DNA of 47,975 nucleotides from a virus: positions 1 through 47,975 of the IMG/VR virus record IMGVR_UViG_3300029787_000087. The stretch is one strand, 5' to 3'. The notes below the pieces were generated by a model. The model was given only the letters and a program-made list of their open reading frames with translations, did not search any database and was not told the DNA's origin. Every line of letters begins with the position of its first letter. Positions within the stretch are counted from its first letter, which is position 1. The position numbers and the translations under genes are program-made. Below are positions 6,340 through 15,837 of the stretch, in pieces.

Positions 6340-8469
6340 ATGTTTCAGCTTAATTTGTCGGAGAATGACTCTCCTTATGAATTAGCGGTCACATATTACG
6401 AAGAAGGCTATAGTGTAGTTCCTTTACAAAGAGCAGATAAAAAACCTCCTAAAAACTTAGGTTCGTGGGAACAATATAAAACCGAAAGACCGCCAAGAGA
6501 AAAAATAGATGAATGGTTTAAAGATCGTGATGATTTAGTAGTAGCTATTGTCTGTGGTAAATTTATTGTGGTTGATGCTGACACTCCAGAAGCTATGGTA
6601 TGGGTAGAAAATAATCTGCCTGTTACACCCTTCAAAGTTATAACTGGTAAGGGTATGCACTTCTACTACAACAATCCACAAAACTTTACTACCTTTGCAA
6701 CTAGACGTACAAATGAAACACCTATTGAAAGGTTGATAGATATTAGAGGCGAAGGTGGCTTAATTATTGCACCACACAATAGACACGCAAACGGTGCTAT
6801 ATACAAACCTGTTTATCTTGATGGTTGGCCCATACATGACTTTACTGACTTACCAGATTTTACCGATAAAGAATGGTTTCAAATTACTGGTGTTCCAAAA
6901 GAAGTTGCTAATACAAAACAAAATATAACCATACCTTTTTCTTTAGATGGAGTTAATGAAGGATCTCGTAACGATCAAGCAGCTAGAATATCTGGTTATC
7001 TAATATCAAAAAATGTAAATCTAGATTTTACAAAATTTTTTTTACAATCTTGGAACAATCAAAACAACCCACCTTTACCACAAAAAGAAGTTGAATCTGT
7101 AGTTGATAATGTCAAACGCACACATGATAGAAAAAACGAACAAGCACCTTTGTTTGTACAAGCTTCAGAAAATATTGTACCGCCAAAAGATTTATACAAT
7201 CCTCCAGGCTTGTTAAAAGATATGTACAATTTTTGTGAAGATATAGCACAAGTGCCACAACCAGAATTATCTTTAGTAGCTTCATTAGCGTTGGCTAGTG
7301 TTACTTGCGGTAGGCTTTACCGTACATCAATGAATAACTTTTCTAGTTTATTTTTTATGTGTATTGCAAAGTCAGGACAAGGAAAAGAGAACATAAAAAC
7401 ATTTATTGAAAGTGTATTAAATGCTTCAGAGCATGAAAAATTAATAGTAGGAGATGGTTATACTTCTAGTGGTGCTGTGCATTCTGTTCTAAGACAACGA
7501 CCTACACAAATAACTATTATGGATGAATTTGGTAAAAGACTAGAAGCTATAGGTATGGCACAAAATACCAATAGAGAAGACGGCATACAAACCCTTATGG
7601 AAGCTTGGGGTAGGTGCCACGGCACCCTTAGACCAGATAACTATTCTTTAATGCAAGTGCCAGATCAATTTAAAGAAGCAACTATGAACAGAGTTACACA
7701 TAAACCAGCTATTTCTCTAGTAGGTTTGTCTGTACCAAAGAATTTTTATAAAGCTTTAAACAGTGGCAGAATTGCAGACGGGTTTCTAAATAGATTTATT
7801 ATTGTTGAATCAAAAGAGCCAAGAAGAGTAGCTTCATTAAAAAAATTCAAAGAGCCACCAACAAGAATTGTAAATTGGGTCAATTACATAAGAAGACCTA
7901 TCAATGACTTCCAGGCTGTAAGTATTGATAACGCTGATATTGATATGGATCAAACCGTTTTACACTTTGATCAAGATTCTGAATTGCTTTTACAAGATTT
8001 TGCTAGAGAAATAGTCAAGCGACAAGATATTCTAGAAAAAGATAATCTAGAACCTTTATTATCAAGATCAAGAGAAAAAGCTATGCGACTATCATTAGCC
8101 GTAACATTAGCTATCAATCCCAAAGCAAACACAATTTCAAGCGAAGCAACCAAGTGGTGTATAGACTTTATTAGGTATTATGATCTATTATTTGTTGAGG
8201 CTTGTAGAGATAAAGTGGCTAGTTCAGCTACTGAGTCAAAAATAAAACAAGTTTTATCTTTTATAAGATCAAGAAATGGGGATGGAATATCAAAACGAGA
8301 GGTTGACCGTCATGAGTTATTTAGAAGTATGAAGTCATACGAAGTCAAAGAAATAATAGAGAGGTTAATGAATGCTAGAGAAATACAAGAAGTTGAAATA
8401 AAAGTCGGAGGTAAAGGTAGGCCAGCTAAGAGGTTGGTAGCAGTAGATCCTAATTTTTTTGAGGAATAA
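6340..8469 (+). CDS. primase-polymerase / DUF3987-type helicase fusion
   Basis: Replication protein joining a primer-making domain to an ATPase. Residues about 12-165 are an archaeo-eukaryotic-type PrimPol domain: VVDADTP with catalytic Asp79 and Asp81, KGMHFYY with His107, IDIRGEGG with Asp134. Residues about 205-265 resemble the primase C-terminal linker (PriCT). From about 285 it continues as a DUF3987-like helicase: Walker A IAKSGQGKEN (342-351), Walker B ITIMDEF (391-397), and SGRIADGFLNRFII near 480. The residue after the Walker A Lys is Glu where Ser/Thr is usual. No phage DNA polymerase is seen, so host polymerase or PrimPol activity must extend DNA. ATG 6340 follows the HTH gene by three bases. 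Confidence 0.85.
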   Translation: MFQLNLSENDSPYELAVTYYEEGYSVVPLQRADKKPPKNLGSWEQYKTERPPREKIDEWFKDRDDLVVAIVCGKFIVVDADTPEAMVWVENNLPVTPFKVITGKGMHFYYNNPQNFTTFATRRTNETPIERLIDIRGEGGLIIAPHNRHANGAIYKPVYLDGWPIHDFTDLPDFTDKEWFQITGVPKEVANTKQNITIPFSLDGVNEGSRNDQAARISGYLISKNVNLDFTKFFLQSWNNQNNPPLPQKEVESVVDNVKRTHDRKNEQAPLFVQASENIVPPKDLYNPPGLLKDMYNFCEDIAQVPQPELSLVASLALASVTCGRLYRTSMNNFSSLFFMCIAKSGQGKENIKTFIESVLNASEHEKLIVGDGYTSSGAVHSVLRQRPTQITIMDEFGKRLEAIGMAQNTNREDGIQTLMEAWGRCHGTLRPDNYSLMQVPDQFKEATMNRVTHKPAISLVGLSVPKNFYKALNSGRIADGFLNRFIIVESKEPRRVASLKKFKEPPTRIVNWVNYIRRPINDFQAVSIDNADIDMDQTVLHFDQDSELLLQDFAREIVKRQDILEKDNLEPLLSRSREKAMRLSLAVTLAINPKANTISSEATKWCIDFIRYYDLLFVEACRDKVASSATESKIKQVLSFIRSRNGDGISKREVDRHELFRSMKSYEVKEIIERLMNAREIQEVEIKVGGKGRPAKRLVAVDPNFFEE

Positions 8470-8470
8470 T

Positions 8471-8932
8471 ATGAAAACACCAAGTCTAGAAACTAGAGAC
8501 GATCAAAAGAGAGAAGAGAGAGTAGCAGGTTTTTTAGAAGGTTTATGGGGGGTTACTTGTTTTAAGTTGCCCGTTATATACAGTTTAGATTTTTGGATAG
8601 AGTCAAAAGAAAAGTCTTATTGGTGCGAAGTAAAATGTCGCAACATAAGTGCTGATAAATACGATACGTTTATAGTGTCAGCTAATAAATTTAGAAAAGG
8701 TGCGTCTTTTGCAAGAGCAACAGGCATACCCTTTATTATGGTTTGGGCTATGAAGGATAGTGTCTGGATGCACGAATGGATGCCTAATTATCAATATGAT
8801 GTTAGAATGAACATCAACGATACGCCTACTTATGACGAAGATAACGAACCATATGTGCATTTTCCCAAAAGTATAGCGACTTGTCTTTCGGATAAACCGT
8901 TAGGCTTAGATAGAGATGAAATAGGATTTTAA
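8471..8932 (+). CDS. putative PD-(D/E)XK nuclease-like protein
   Basis: A 153-residue protein with the core of a PD-(D/E)XK nuclease: SLDFWIES (Asp40) and, after a short turn, WCEVKCRN with Glu53-x-Lys55, preceded by a helix EERVAGFLEGLWG. This D-(12)-E-x-K spacing is typical of small resolvase- or repair-type nucleases. I chose ATG 8471, since GAGG lies six bases upstream; a TTG at 8459 would be in frame but overlaps the helicase gene. Coupled to the replication gene, it could process recombination or replication intermediates. Substrate is inferred; the exact family was not identified. Confidence 0.55.
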   Translation: MKTPSLETRDDQKREERVAGFLEGLWGVTCFKLPVIYSLDFWIESKEKSYWCEVKCRNISADKYDTFIVSANKFRKGASFARATGIPFIMVWAMKDSVWMHEWMPNYQYDVRMNINDTPTYDEDNEPYVHFPKSIATCLSDKPLGLDRDEIGF

Positions 8933-8933
8933 T

Positions 8934-9413
8934 ATGTTTGAAAAATTTGGCTTAATAAAAAATGTTATTGGTGCAGTCGCACCTACTTTAGGAACTGCTT
9001 TAGGAGGCCCTATGGGGGGTATGGCAGCTAATATGATCTCTGAGGTACTTGGCTGTGGAAATGAGCCTAAACAGATCGAGAGAGCCTTACAACAAGCAAC
9101 TCCAGAACAACTTACTGAAATTAAAAAGATAGAGAAAGAATTTGAAGTAAAAATGCGAGAGTTGGATGTTGATTTGTATGCACTACAAACAGCAGACCTA
9201 CAAAACTCAAGAAAAACCTTTGCTAAAGATTGGACTTCTAGAATTATAGGAGTAGCGGTTATATCTGGTTTTTTGGGTTATATTTTTATGGTAACTTTAC
9301 AACCACCAGAAGCTAACTCTGAGGCTATTATAAATTTAGTTTTAGGATATTTAGGTGGATTGGCAAGTGCTATTATATCTTTCTACTTTGGTGCTTCTAT
9401 CAAACAAGATTAA
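8934..9413 (+). CDS. putative holin, GTA-type 3-TM family
   Basis: A 159-residue membrane protein. A Gly/Ala-rich hydrophobic N-terminus (NVIGAVAPTLGTALGGPMGG) is followed by a charged helical middle (residues 42-90), then KDWTSRIIGVAVISGFLGYI and a last span INLVLGYLGGLASAIISFYF. This layout, with a W-T-R-like motif before paired C-terminal spans, matches holins of the gene-transfer-agent release family. A holin would permeabilise the inner membrane to free the lysozyme. It is curious that it sits in the early rightward operon, far from the lysozyme at 20325-20753. Its stop overlaps that of the convergent gene by four bases. Confidence 0.65.
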   Translation: MFEKFGLIKNVIGAVAPTLGTALGGPMGGMAANMISEVLGCGNEPKQIERALQQATPEQLTEIKKIEKEFEVKMRELDVDLYALQTADLQNSRKTFAKDWTSRIIGVAVISGFLGYIFMVTLQPPEANSEAIINLVLGYLGGLASAIISFYFGASIKQD

Positions 9414-12400
9414 ATAATTGGTCTATTACTCAAGCGTTCTGCAAAATCTAATCTCTCTTGACTTAAAGGATCTAGACTAGGATTTACTGCACGAACATTA
9501 CCCACTTCTGGCATTTCTATACTACTGACAGGCGGTAAAACTGATCTAAACTGTTCTTGAGCATCATCTAACAAACCTTTTGATTGATCTAAAACATCTG
9601 AGGCATCTTCGCCTAAACCTGTTTTATCTAGCTCTTCAATACCTCTTCCTACGCCTTCTTCTACAATTCTTTGTCCTTCCGCAGCCGTATCAGCAATTAA
9701 TCTTATGCCAAGTTGTCTAGCGGTTCTTTCAAATATTTGTATAACTCTAGCTATTGAGCCAGGATCTTTTTTCGATAATAATCTGACTACACCTGGTCTA
9801 GAAAAGACAGAACGCATAATAGCTAAACCAGCAACTGTTGGTAACATACCTATGCTCAAAGCATTAACAGCAATTCCAGCAGCAACTAATGTACCCGCAG
9901 CTCCGCCTCGACCTACCTCCCCTATAGTGCCAACATCAATTGCTTTTTGAAATGCTTTCAATCCTTGAGTGACTTCCTGACCAAACATAGCATTTAAAGT
10001 ATCATCTCCATAAGCGTCTAGTGCAGACTTTAAATTACCAGGTTTAAAAATATCGGTTATTTTGTCACTATTTACATTTATAGATTTTCTTAACAGCTTA
10101 GTCATACTAGCTTCTTGAATGCTTGAGAATACTTCGGGGGTTACGGTTTCTTTAACTATATTTATATTTGCTCCACTATTAGGTCTGAAAATAACATCAG
10201 CTACCTCATCCACACCCGAAGTTGGTAATCGTCTTATAACTGCATTTTGTTCAAAAGCCGTTGTAGCTTTGGCAGCTTCAGCTTTTTCTGTCAACTTTTG
10301 TAAAAACTCTCTACCTGTGCCAGATTTAGTCAGACCGCTTTCAGTTTTTGTTATGTCGTCTATCAAATTTAATAATTCTTGTGGTTTTTTGTTGAATATA
10401 TTAGGTGTAATTTTATTAATCTGTGTTAAAACATTTCTAACATCTGATATATTTTCAGGAAACAAAATATCTAATTTACCAGGATATTGACCCTCAAAAG
10501 AATCAATTGATCTGACAAATTTAGTAAAGTCTATAGAATTAGAAATAGGATCAAAGGACCTTTCATAAGCATCTAAAAATACTCTACGTTGCATTTGTTT
10601 TCTTAAATTAACTTCGTTGACAGCACTTGCTTCTTTTCCAATAGATTTTAAGTATGTGTCATGATCTCTTATAGCTCTAAAAATATCTTTTAACAAATTC
10701 GCATCTGATCCTAAGATAGCTTTTTTGTAAACATCATCAGCATCAAAACTACCATCTTTCATGTTTGCAACAATCTTTTTTTGTATTATTTTATCAAAAG
10801 GCTCCAATCTCTCTCTTGTAAGCTTATTGACAGCTCTAAAGTCTTTAATAATGCTTGCAATATTACTAGAGTCTTCGCTGGTCAAATTCTTGGTAAATTT
10901 TGTTCCGTCAATTTTTCTAACTAATATTTTTTCATCAGCAAAATCAGTAAAAATACTACCAGAACCGAAAGGGCTTGCATCTGCACCAGAATCAACTAAA
11001 TTAAGTACATCATGTAAAACTCTAGAAGCGTTTCTTCCCATAGTATTATAAAACAAAGCATCTTCTGCTTGTTCAAAAGAATTTCTTATTTGTTGCAAAG
11101 TTACTGGTTCGCCTCTTGCTATTTTTTCTCTAAATTGAGCTATTACTTTTTTGGTTTTAACTAAAGCGTTTGTTATACCGTCTTTACCTGATAAATCATC
11201 ATACAAAGTCAGATCTAAATTACTTTCTTTTGCTAGTAAATGTTCCATTTCTTTGAAACGCATATCCATAACTTCATTCATAGCTCTTTGTATGCCCGCA
11301 TTTATTTCTGGATCGTCTGAAAATTTTGCCAGTCTTTCATCAATAGCTCTGTATTGTTTACCAACTTGAGCAGTTATACCTTTGCGTGCAGCACGAAGAG
11401 TTTCCATTACATCTTGACCTATTTCTTGTCGAACAGGTGCATACTTATAATTACCTATGGCTAAAGCATTTTCTGTAAGCTCATCAAACAAATCATCTAA
11501 AATTTTAGTAACATCCGCTTCTTTGCCTCTTAACTCAGATAATCTACTAGCCACTTGTTCATCTAACTCGCCTTTGACACTAGAAGACACATAACGATCT
11601 AAAGCAATATCCTCTCCATTCATAGCTCTAGCTAATTTATTTAGTTCGGCAAATAAATAAGATTTAGTTTGTAATTCTCTTTTGTTACCCAAAACTTGTT
11701 CGGAAACTGCTTGTAATCTACCAGGAATTTTTCTATTTAAAGCACTTTGTGAGGGTATGGCTTTGTATTGATGTACTTCTATATCACCACGTTTTACAGC
11801 AGCATTAATTTCTTTTTCAGTTGCCTCTCTACCTAGTTTTTGATCTAATTTTTTTATATCAATAATTGATCTGCCTTTTGTAGTTTGACGATAAAATCTA
11901 AGATTATCAAAAGGTGCCTGTTTGCCTAATAAAGTAGAGTAACCTAAAAATACAGCTTCCCCTAAACTTTGACCAATCGCACCCAAAGCAAATTCTGTTT
12001 GGAGAAGTTTTGTGAGTTCATCCCGTTCCTTTATTTGAATACCTTCAGCAGCATCAAGGACTTCTTCAGCTCCTTTACCAGTTGCAGATCCTAATCCTGC
12101 ACCTATGATTCTCGAAGCAAAACCTTTACCGCCAATAAGTCTTTGTAAAGCACCAGCTATCCTAAATTGTGGAGTTAAAAAAGCTAGAGTTCCTATAATT
12201 GGACCTACTACTCCACTAAAATCTGCTAAATCTCCAGTTGCCAAACCAAAACTATTTTCATCAACTATTATATTTTGTGGTATCTTAGTGCCGTCAGGTA
12301 AAGTTTTAAATTTTATTTTGTCTCTAAGTCCTAATGTTTTTAAACCTTCATGAGTTATAGCAGGCAAGCCTTTAGAATCATAAGTAAACCCACTTGAGCC

Positions 12401-12637
12401 AACTACTTTTGTTAAAGCTGCTTCTCTTTCCAAAGGGTTTTCTGTTCTACCTAATAACGATCTCAACCTATTTATATTAGGTATGCCCTCTTCATAATCA
12501 AAAAATAATTTATCTGTATATGGAGATATTTCTTGAGTGGCAATAAGGCCTTTCACTATTTTTCTAGCATCTTCAGGACTATTAGCTTCAACAGGTATTA
12601 TGTTGTCTGCATCTACTTTTACTTGATAGGTTGGCAT
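9410..12637 (-). CDS. large internal virion/ejection protein candidate, 1075 aa
   Basis: The largest protein in the window, last gene of the leftward late operon. It is not recognised by motif. It starts with a small beta-rich segment (MPTYQVKVDADNIIPVEANS) resembling an N-terminal tag seen on phage virion proteins. Then come a Gly-rich hydrophobic stretch (about 140-190), a long helical charged middle (about 250-860), a second hydrophobic Gly/Ala stretch (about 890-945) and a disordered C-terminus. A very large helical protein with short membrane-active segments in a podovirus late operon resembles T7 gp15/gp16-type ejection proteins. It may alternatively be a tape-measure-like protein. The 3' end overlaps the holin gene. 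Confidence 0.55.
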   Translation of the reverse strand: MPTYQVKVDADNIIPVEANSPEDARKIVKGLIATQEISPYTDKLFFDYEEGIPNINRLRSLLGRTENPLEREAALTKVVGSSGFTYDSKGLPAITHEGLKTLGLRDKIKFKTLPDGTKIPQNIIVDENSFGLATGDLADFSGVVGPIIGTLAFLTPQFRIAGALQRLIGGKGFASRIIGAGLGSATGKGAEEVLDAAEGIQIKERDELTKLLQTEFALGAIGQSLGEAVFLGYSTLLGKQAPFDNLRFYRQTTKGRSIIDIKKLDQKLGREATEKEINAAVKRGDIEVHQYKAIPSQSALNRKIPGRLQAVSEQVLGNKRELQTKSYLFAELNKLARAMNGEDIALDRYVSSSVKGELDEQVASRLSELRGKEADVTKILDDLFDELTENALAIGNYKYAPVRQEIGQDVMETLRAARKGITAQVGKQYRAIDERLAKFSDDPEINAGIQRAMNEVMDMRFKEMEHLLAKESNLDLTLYDDLSGKDGITNALVKTKKVIAQFREKIARGEPVTLQQIRNSFEQAEDALFYNTMGRNASRVLHDVLNLVDSGADASPFGSGSIFTDFADEKILVRKIDGTKFTKNLTSEDSSNIASIIKDFRAVNKLTRERLEPFDKIIQKKIVANMKDGSFDADDVYKKAILGSDANLLKDIFRAIRDHDTYLKSIGKEASAVNEVNLRKQMQRRVFLDAYERSFDPISNSIDFTKFVRSIDSFEGQYPGKLDILFPENISDVRNVLTQINKITPNIFNKKPQELLNLIDDITKTESGLTKSGTGREFLQKLTEKAEAAKATTAFEQNAVIRRLPTSGVDEVADVIFRPNSGANINIVKETVTPEVFSSIQEASMTKLLRKSINVNSDKITDIFKPGNLKSALDAYGDDTLNAMFGQEVTQGLKAFQKAIDVGTIGEVGRGGAAGTLVAAGIAVNALSIGMLPTVAGLAIMRSVFSRPGVVRLLSKKDPGSIARVIQIFERTARQLGIRLIADTAAEGQRIVEEGVGRGIEELDKTGLGEDASDVLDQSKGLLDDAQEQFRSVLPPVSSIEMPEVGNVRAVNPSLDPLSQERLDFAERLSNRPII

Positions 12638-12641
12638 AAGA

Positions 12642-14603
12642 TTATGTTGTAGGATAAAGGTCTATAGCAAGCGGGTTAGTTTGTAAATACTCATCAGTTG
12701 AGCCAGGGGATCTAATAATTGATCTCAAATTACTTATGTCGGTTGTCAATATTTTTGAAAACACATCTATATTGTTAGAGTCTTGCAGTAATGCACTTGT
12801 TTTATTTAATTGTCTGAAATAATCTAAATTAGATGTTATTGAATTTTTATAATTACCTAATTTTTCTATTAATCTTTCTCTGCTTCTCACTAAAGCAGTT
12901 TCTAAAGCACCAGCTGTAGTTAGCAAGCCTGGTGTTCCAAATATTTGTGCTACTATTTCTCTATCAACATTAGAAATAGTTCTACCTGATTCTCCTAAAA
13001 TTTCTTTAACCTGTTCATTTGAAAGCAATCTAGTTATTAAATCAACTTTGGATGCTGGACTAAGTTCTTCAAATTTTCTCTTACCACCTACTGCACCAGC
13101 AGCTTGATCATATAATCTGTTAATAGCACCACGAGGACCAGTAACCGCATCAGGATTTTTTTTAACCTGATCTATAGTGTAATTTAAATCAAGAATAGCG
13201 TTATAAGTATTGTTGTATAAATTAGCGTTTTTAGAAATTTCTGTATTTACTTCCACATCAGATTTAGCCTCTTTATAGTCAGGACCTTTATCGCCCTCTT
13301 TAATAGCTTCTAATAATGCTTCTCTTTTCGTATCTTCTATAGCTTTTTCTTCTTCTGCGGCTAATACTGAGCCAGCAGCTAATCCAGATCCTATCTGACC
13401 TGTTTTTACTAAACCTGTCCCTACGTTTCTAATAAATCTTCTAAAAGCATCCGTTTGAAATAAAGAAGGCGTTTCGGCTATTTCTTTTGCTAAATTAGCA
13501 TCAAAAGTGTAAGTAACCTCTGGTATTTTTTTAACATCTTCATCAGGTAGTTGTTCATCTTGTTTTGTTTCTTCTGATATTCTGTCTGCTTCTCTTTGTT
13601 TTTCATCTTCTGCTATTAAATCTTTAGTTTCATCAATTACATCTAATGCGTTTACACCTGAAAGTTCGGGTGTAATATCTATTTTGCTACCGTCTTCAGT
13701 TTCTAATATAGTTTCAGTTTTTGGCATATTGTCCAACTCAGATATTTCGGAAGCAAATTGTTTTATAAAAACATCATCAAGAGTGTCTTTAGAAAATCCA
13801 GACCTAGCAAAAAAACCTTCTGATAAATAATCACCCTCAAAATAATCTCTTACATCTTCGGCTGCAGATTTACCCGCAAAAAAATCAATTAATGATGGAG
13901 CAATTTTTTCTGCACCTTCTCTTAATGTATCAGCTGCTAAATTTAAAGCACCTAGTCCACCTAACACAAAATTCATAGGACTAGCGGGTGTTCCTCTTCT
14001 TTCTTCTATACCCGCAAGATTACCTAATCTACTCAAACCTGGTTCATTTTTCCTAACAAAATTGTTTAAAGCAATATCAACATTGACACCTCTTTTAACA
14101 TCTGGCGAATTAAACAATAAAAAATAACTGCTTTTATATCCACCTTTATTTATATTATTTATATCGTTACTAAAATCTATTCTTCTACCACTACTCAATT
14201 CAATTTCATTAGGTCCTAAGTCTCCTGTAGTTGTTCTAACTACTTCAGGAATATTTATTGGAGAAACTTCAGGCGTGTCAAAATCTAATTGTAAACTTTC
14301 AGGTGCTGTACCTACGTCTGTAAGATCAAGAGAACGGTCTAAATCTGGTTGTCCAAAAACAATACCTGTTTGATTTTGCGGTATGATTTGATAATCAGTC
14401 ATGCTTGGATCAATTGAATATCCCAAACCAGCATATATTTTTTCTACTTCTGCTCTTGGAAAAGTAGGGTCGCCTAACTCAACCAGAGCTTCATCAACGC
14501 TTAAACCTTTTTCTGCATAACTAGCAATAAGTTGTGAATAGGCTTGCAACGGTTGATCAGAAGGACCACCATTAGCAAACATTCTTCTTTGTAAAACATT
14601 CAT
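12642..14603 (-). CDS. internal virion protein candidate, 653 aa, with N-terminal ANGG motif
   Basis: No family recognised. The N-terminus MNVLQRRMFANGGPSDQP carries the (N/S/K/E)GG motif that recurs in other virion-region proteins here. Residues 20-60 form a short helical unit (LIASYAEKGLSVDEALVELG). The middle is acidic and low in structure. A Gly/Ala hydrophobic patch (GQIGSGLAAGSVLAAEEEK, near residue 405) precedes a helical C-terminal third. It lies five bases from the 1075-residue gene and three from 14606-15835, forming a run of three large proteins likely to be injected or to line the portal. Role inferred from context. Confidence 0.5.
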   Translation of the reverse strand: MNVLQRRMFANGGPSDQPLQAYSQLIASYAEKGLSVDEALVELGDPTFPRAEVEKIYAGLGYSIDPSMTDYQIIPQNQTGIVFGQPDLDRSLDLTDVGTAPESLQLDFDTPEVSPINIPEVVRTTTGDLGPNEIELSSGRRIDFSNDINNINKGGYKSSYFLLFNSPDVKRGVNVDIALNNFVRKNEPGLSRLGNLAGIEERRGTPASPMNFVLGGLGALNLAADTLREGAEKIAPSLIDFFAGKSAAEDVRDYFEGDYLSEGFFARSGFSKDTLDDVFIKQFASEISELDNMPKTETILETEDGSKIDITPELSGVNALDVIDETKDLIAEDEKQREADRISEETKQDEQLPDEDVKKIPEVTYTFDANLAKEIAETPSLFQTDAFRRFIRNVGTGLVKTGQIGSGLAAGSVLAAEEEKAIEDTKREALLEAIKEGDKGPDYKEAKSDVEVNTEISKNANLYNNTYNAILDLNYTIDQVKKNPDAVTGPRGAINRLYDQAAGAVGGKRKFEELSPASKVDLITRLLSNEQVKEILGESGRTISNVDREIVAQIFGTPGLLTTAGALETALVRSRERLIEKLGNYKNSITSNLDYFRQLNKTSALLQDSNNIDVFSKILTTDISNLRSIIRSPGSTDEYLQTNPLAIDLYPTT

Positions 14604-14605
14604 TT

Positions 14606-15835
14606 TTAACCGTAAATTGCTCCAGGATTAAACCCATCACCTATTCTCAAACTAGAAAAAGTTTGAGGTTGAGTTTTGGGTATGTAATTAGGATTTGCTG
14701 AACCATAAGGACCCATAGCTCCATATAAACTAGCATATGCGTTTAATGCAGAGCCTAACCCTAAAGCAGATGGATCAGGTGCTAAACCATAAGCAGAAGC
14801 AATATCGGTTGATTCTGGTTGATACTGAGGTAATATTTGAGCTATACCTGTTAATACACTCAAAGGATCAGATCTTTCTGCTGTATCTCTAGCAAATTGT
14901 CTAGAGAATATAGTTTCTTGTAAATTTCTAGGTAAAGCACCAGTATTTATAAGGTTACTTATTTCTGTACCTCTGAGATCTTGTCCTGTGCCGCCTATAC
15001 CTGCAATTCTACTACCAAAACCTATTTGTGCTTCTGACCCTATACCGCCTAAACCAGTTAAATCATCTGCTAAGCCTCTTTCCGAAGCTAATCTTCTTTG
15101 AAACTCAGACATAGCTCTTTGTTGTGCAGTATCAAAACCACTTTGTCTAATACTTGCTAATGTAGATGCCAACCCTTTACCAAAAGCTTCTTGTCTTTCT
15201 CTAGCGGTTAAATTTGCTCTACTGCCAAAAGCTGACTCGCCTACATTACGAATATCACGACCTCTTACATCTGCTTCTTGCAATCCAAAACCCTTGGTAG
15301 CATCTGCAATAGCTTGATCAATAACTTGTTGTTCAAAAGGATTATAAAATCTTGAGGTCATACTTGGATCAAAGTCTCTAACCGTACCTCTTAAAATTTG
15401 CTCTGCTTCAGGTAAAACACCAGTAATATTTTCCAAACCTGTTGTATAAGCTTGTTCTGCTCTTTCTAGAAAAGGCTCAAAAGCACCTATACCGCTTCTT
15501 AGTCTATCTAAACCTAAAGTCTGTAAATCAGATAAACCTGCTGTTTCTTGTAAAGGGACTGGCGATTGTATTCTTCTTCTAGCCGCTTCTTGTAATTGAT
15601 TTAAAAAACCAGGGCTAGTTCCAGTACCAAAGTACAACGCAGCCAATCTTGGATCTGCTATCCTTTCTGCCGTTGTTTGTGATTCTAATCTTGGCTCTAA
15701 AGCACTTGGGTTGCTAAAGTTAGTTTGACCTGTAGGTGGTGGAGCAACTGGACCGCCTACATAATTAATATCTGAATCAGCAAGTTGGTTTACTGATTTT
15801 TTTGTTAAATTTGCTATGTTGGAAAAAAAACCCAT
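14606..15835 (-). CDS. virion protein candidate, 409 aa, Gln/Gly-rich
   Basis: Not recognised by motif. It has a disordered Pro/Gln-rich start (VGGPVAPPPTGQTNF), a long helical, Gln/Arg/Ala-rich centre (about 65-300; for example QEAARRRIQSPVPLQETAGL) and a Tyr/Gly/Pro-rich tail. It lacks a signal peptide and a clear membrane span. The composition and its position between two other large late proteins fit an internal core or ejection component analogous to T7 gp14. Cotranscribed leftward with gaps of a few bases on both sides. Confidence 0.45.
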   Translation of the reverse strand: MGFFSNIANLTKKSVNQLADSDINYVGGPVAPPPTGQTNFSNPSALEPRLESQTTAERIADPRLAALYFGTGTSPGFLNQLQEAARRRIQSPVPLQETAGLSDLQTLGLDRLRSGIGAFEPFLERAEQAYTTGLENITGVLPEAEQILRGTVRDFDPSMTSRFYNPFEQQVIDQAIADATKGFGLQEADVRGRDIRNVGESAFGSRANLTARERQEAFGKGLASTLASIRQSGFDTAQQRAMSEFQRRLASERGLADDLTGLGGIGSEAQIGFGSRIAGIGGTGQDLRGTEISNLINTGALPRNLQETIFSRQFARDTAERSDPLSVLTGIAQILPQYQPESTDIASAYGLAPDPSALGLGSALNAYASLYGAMGPYGSANPNYIPKTQPQTFSSLRIGDGFNPGAIYG

Positions 15836-15837
15836 AA

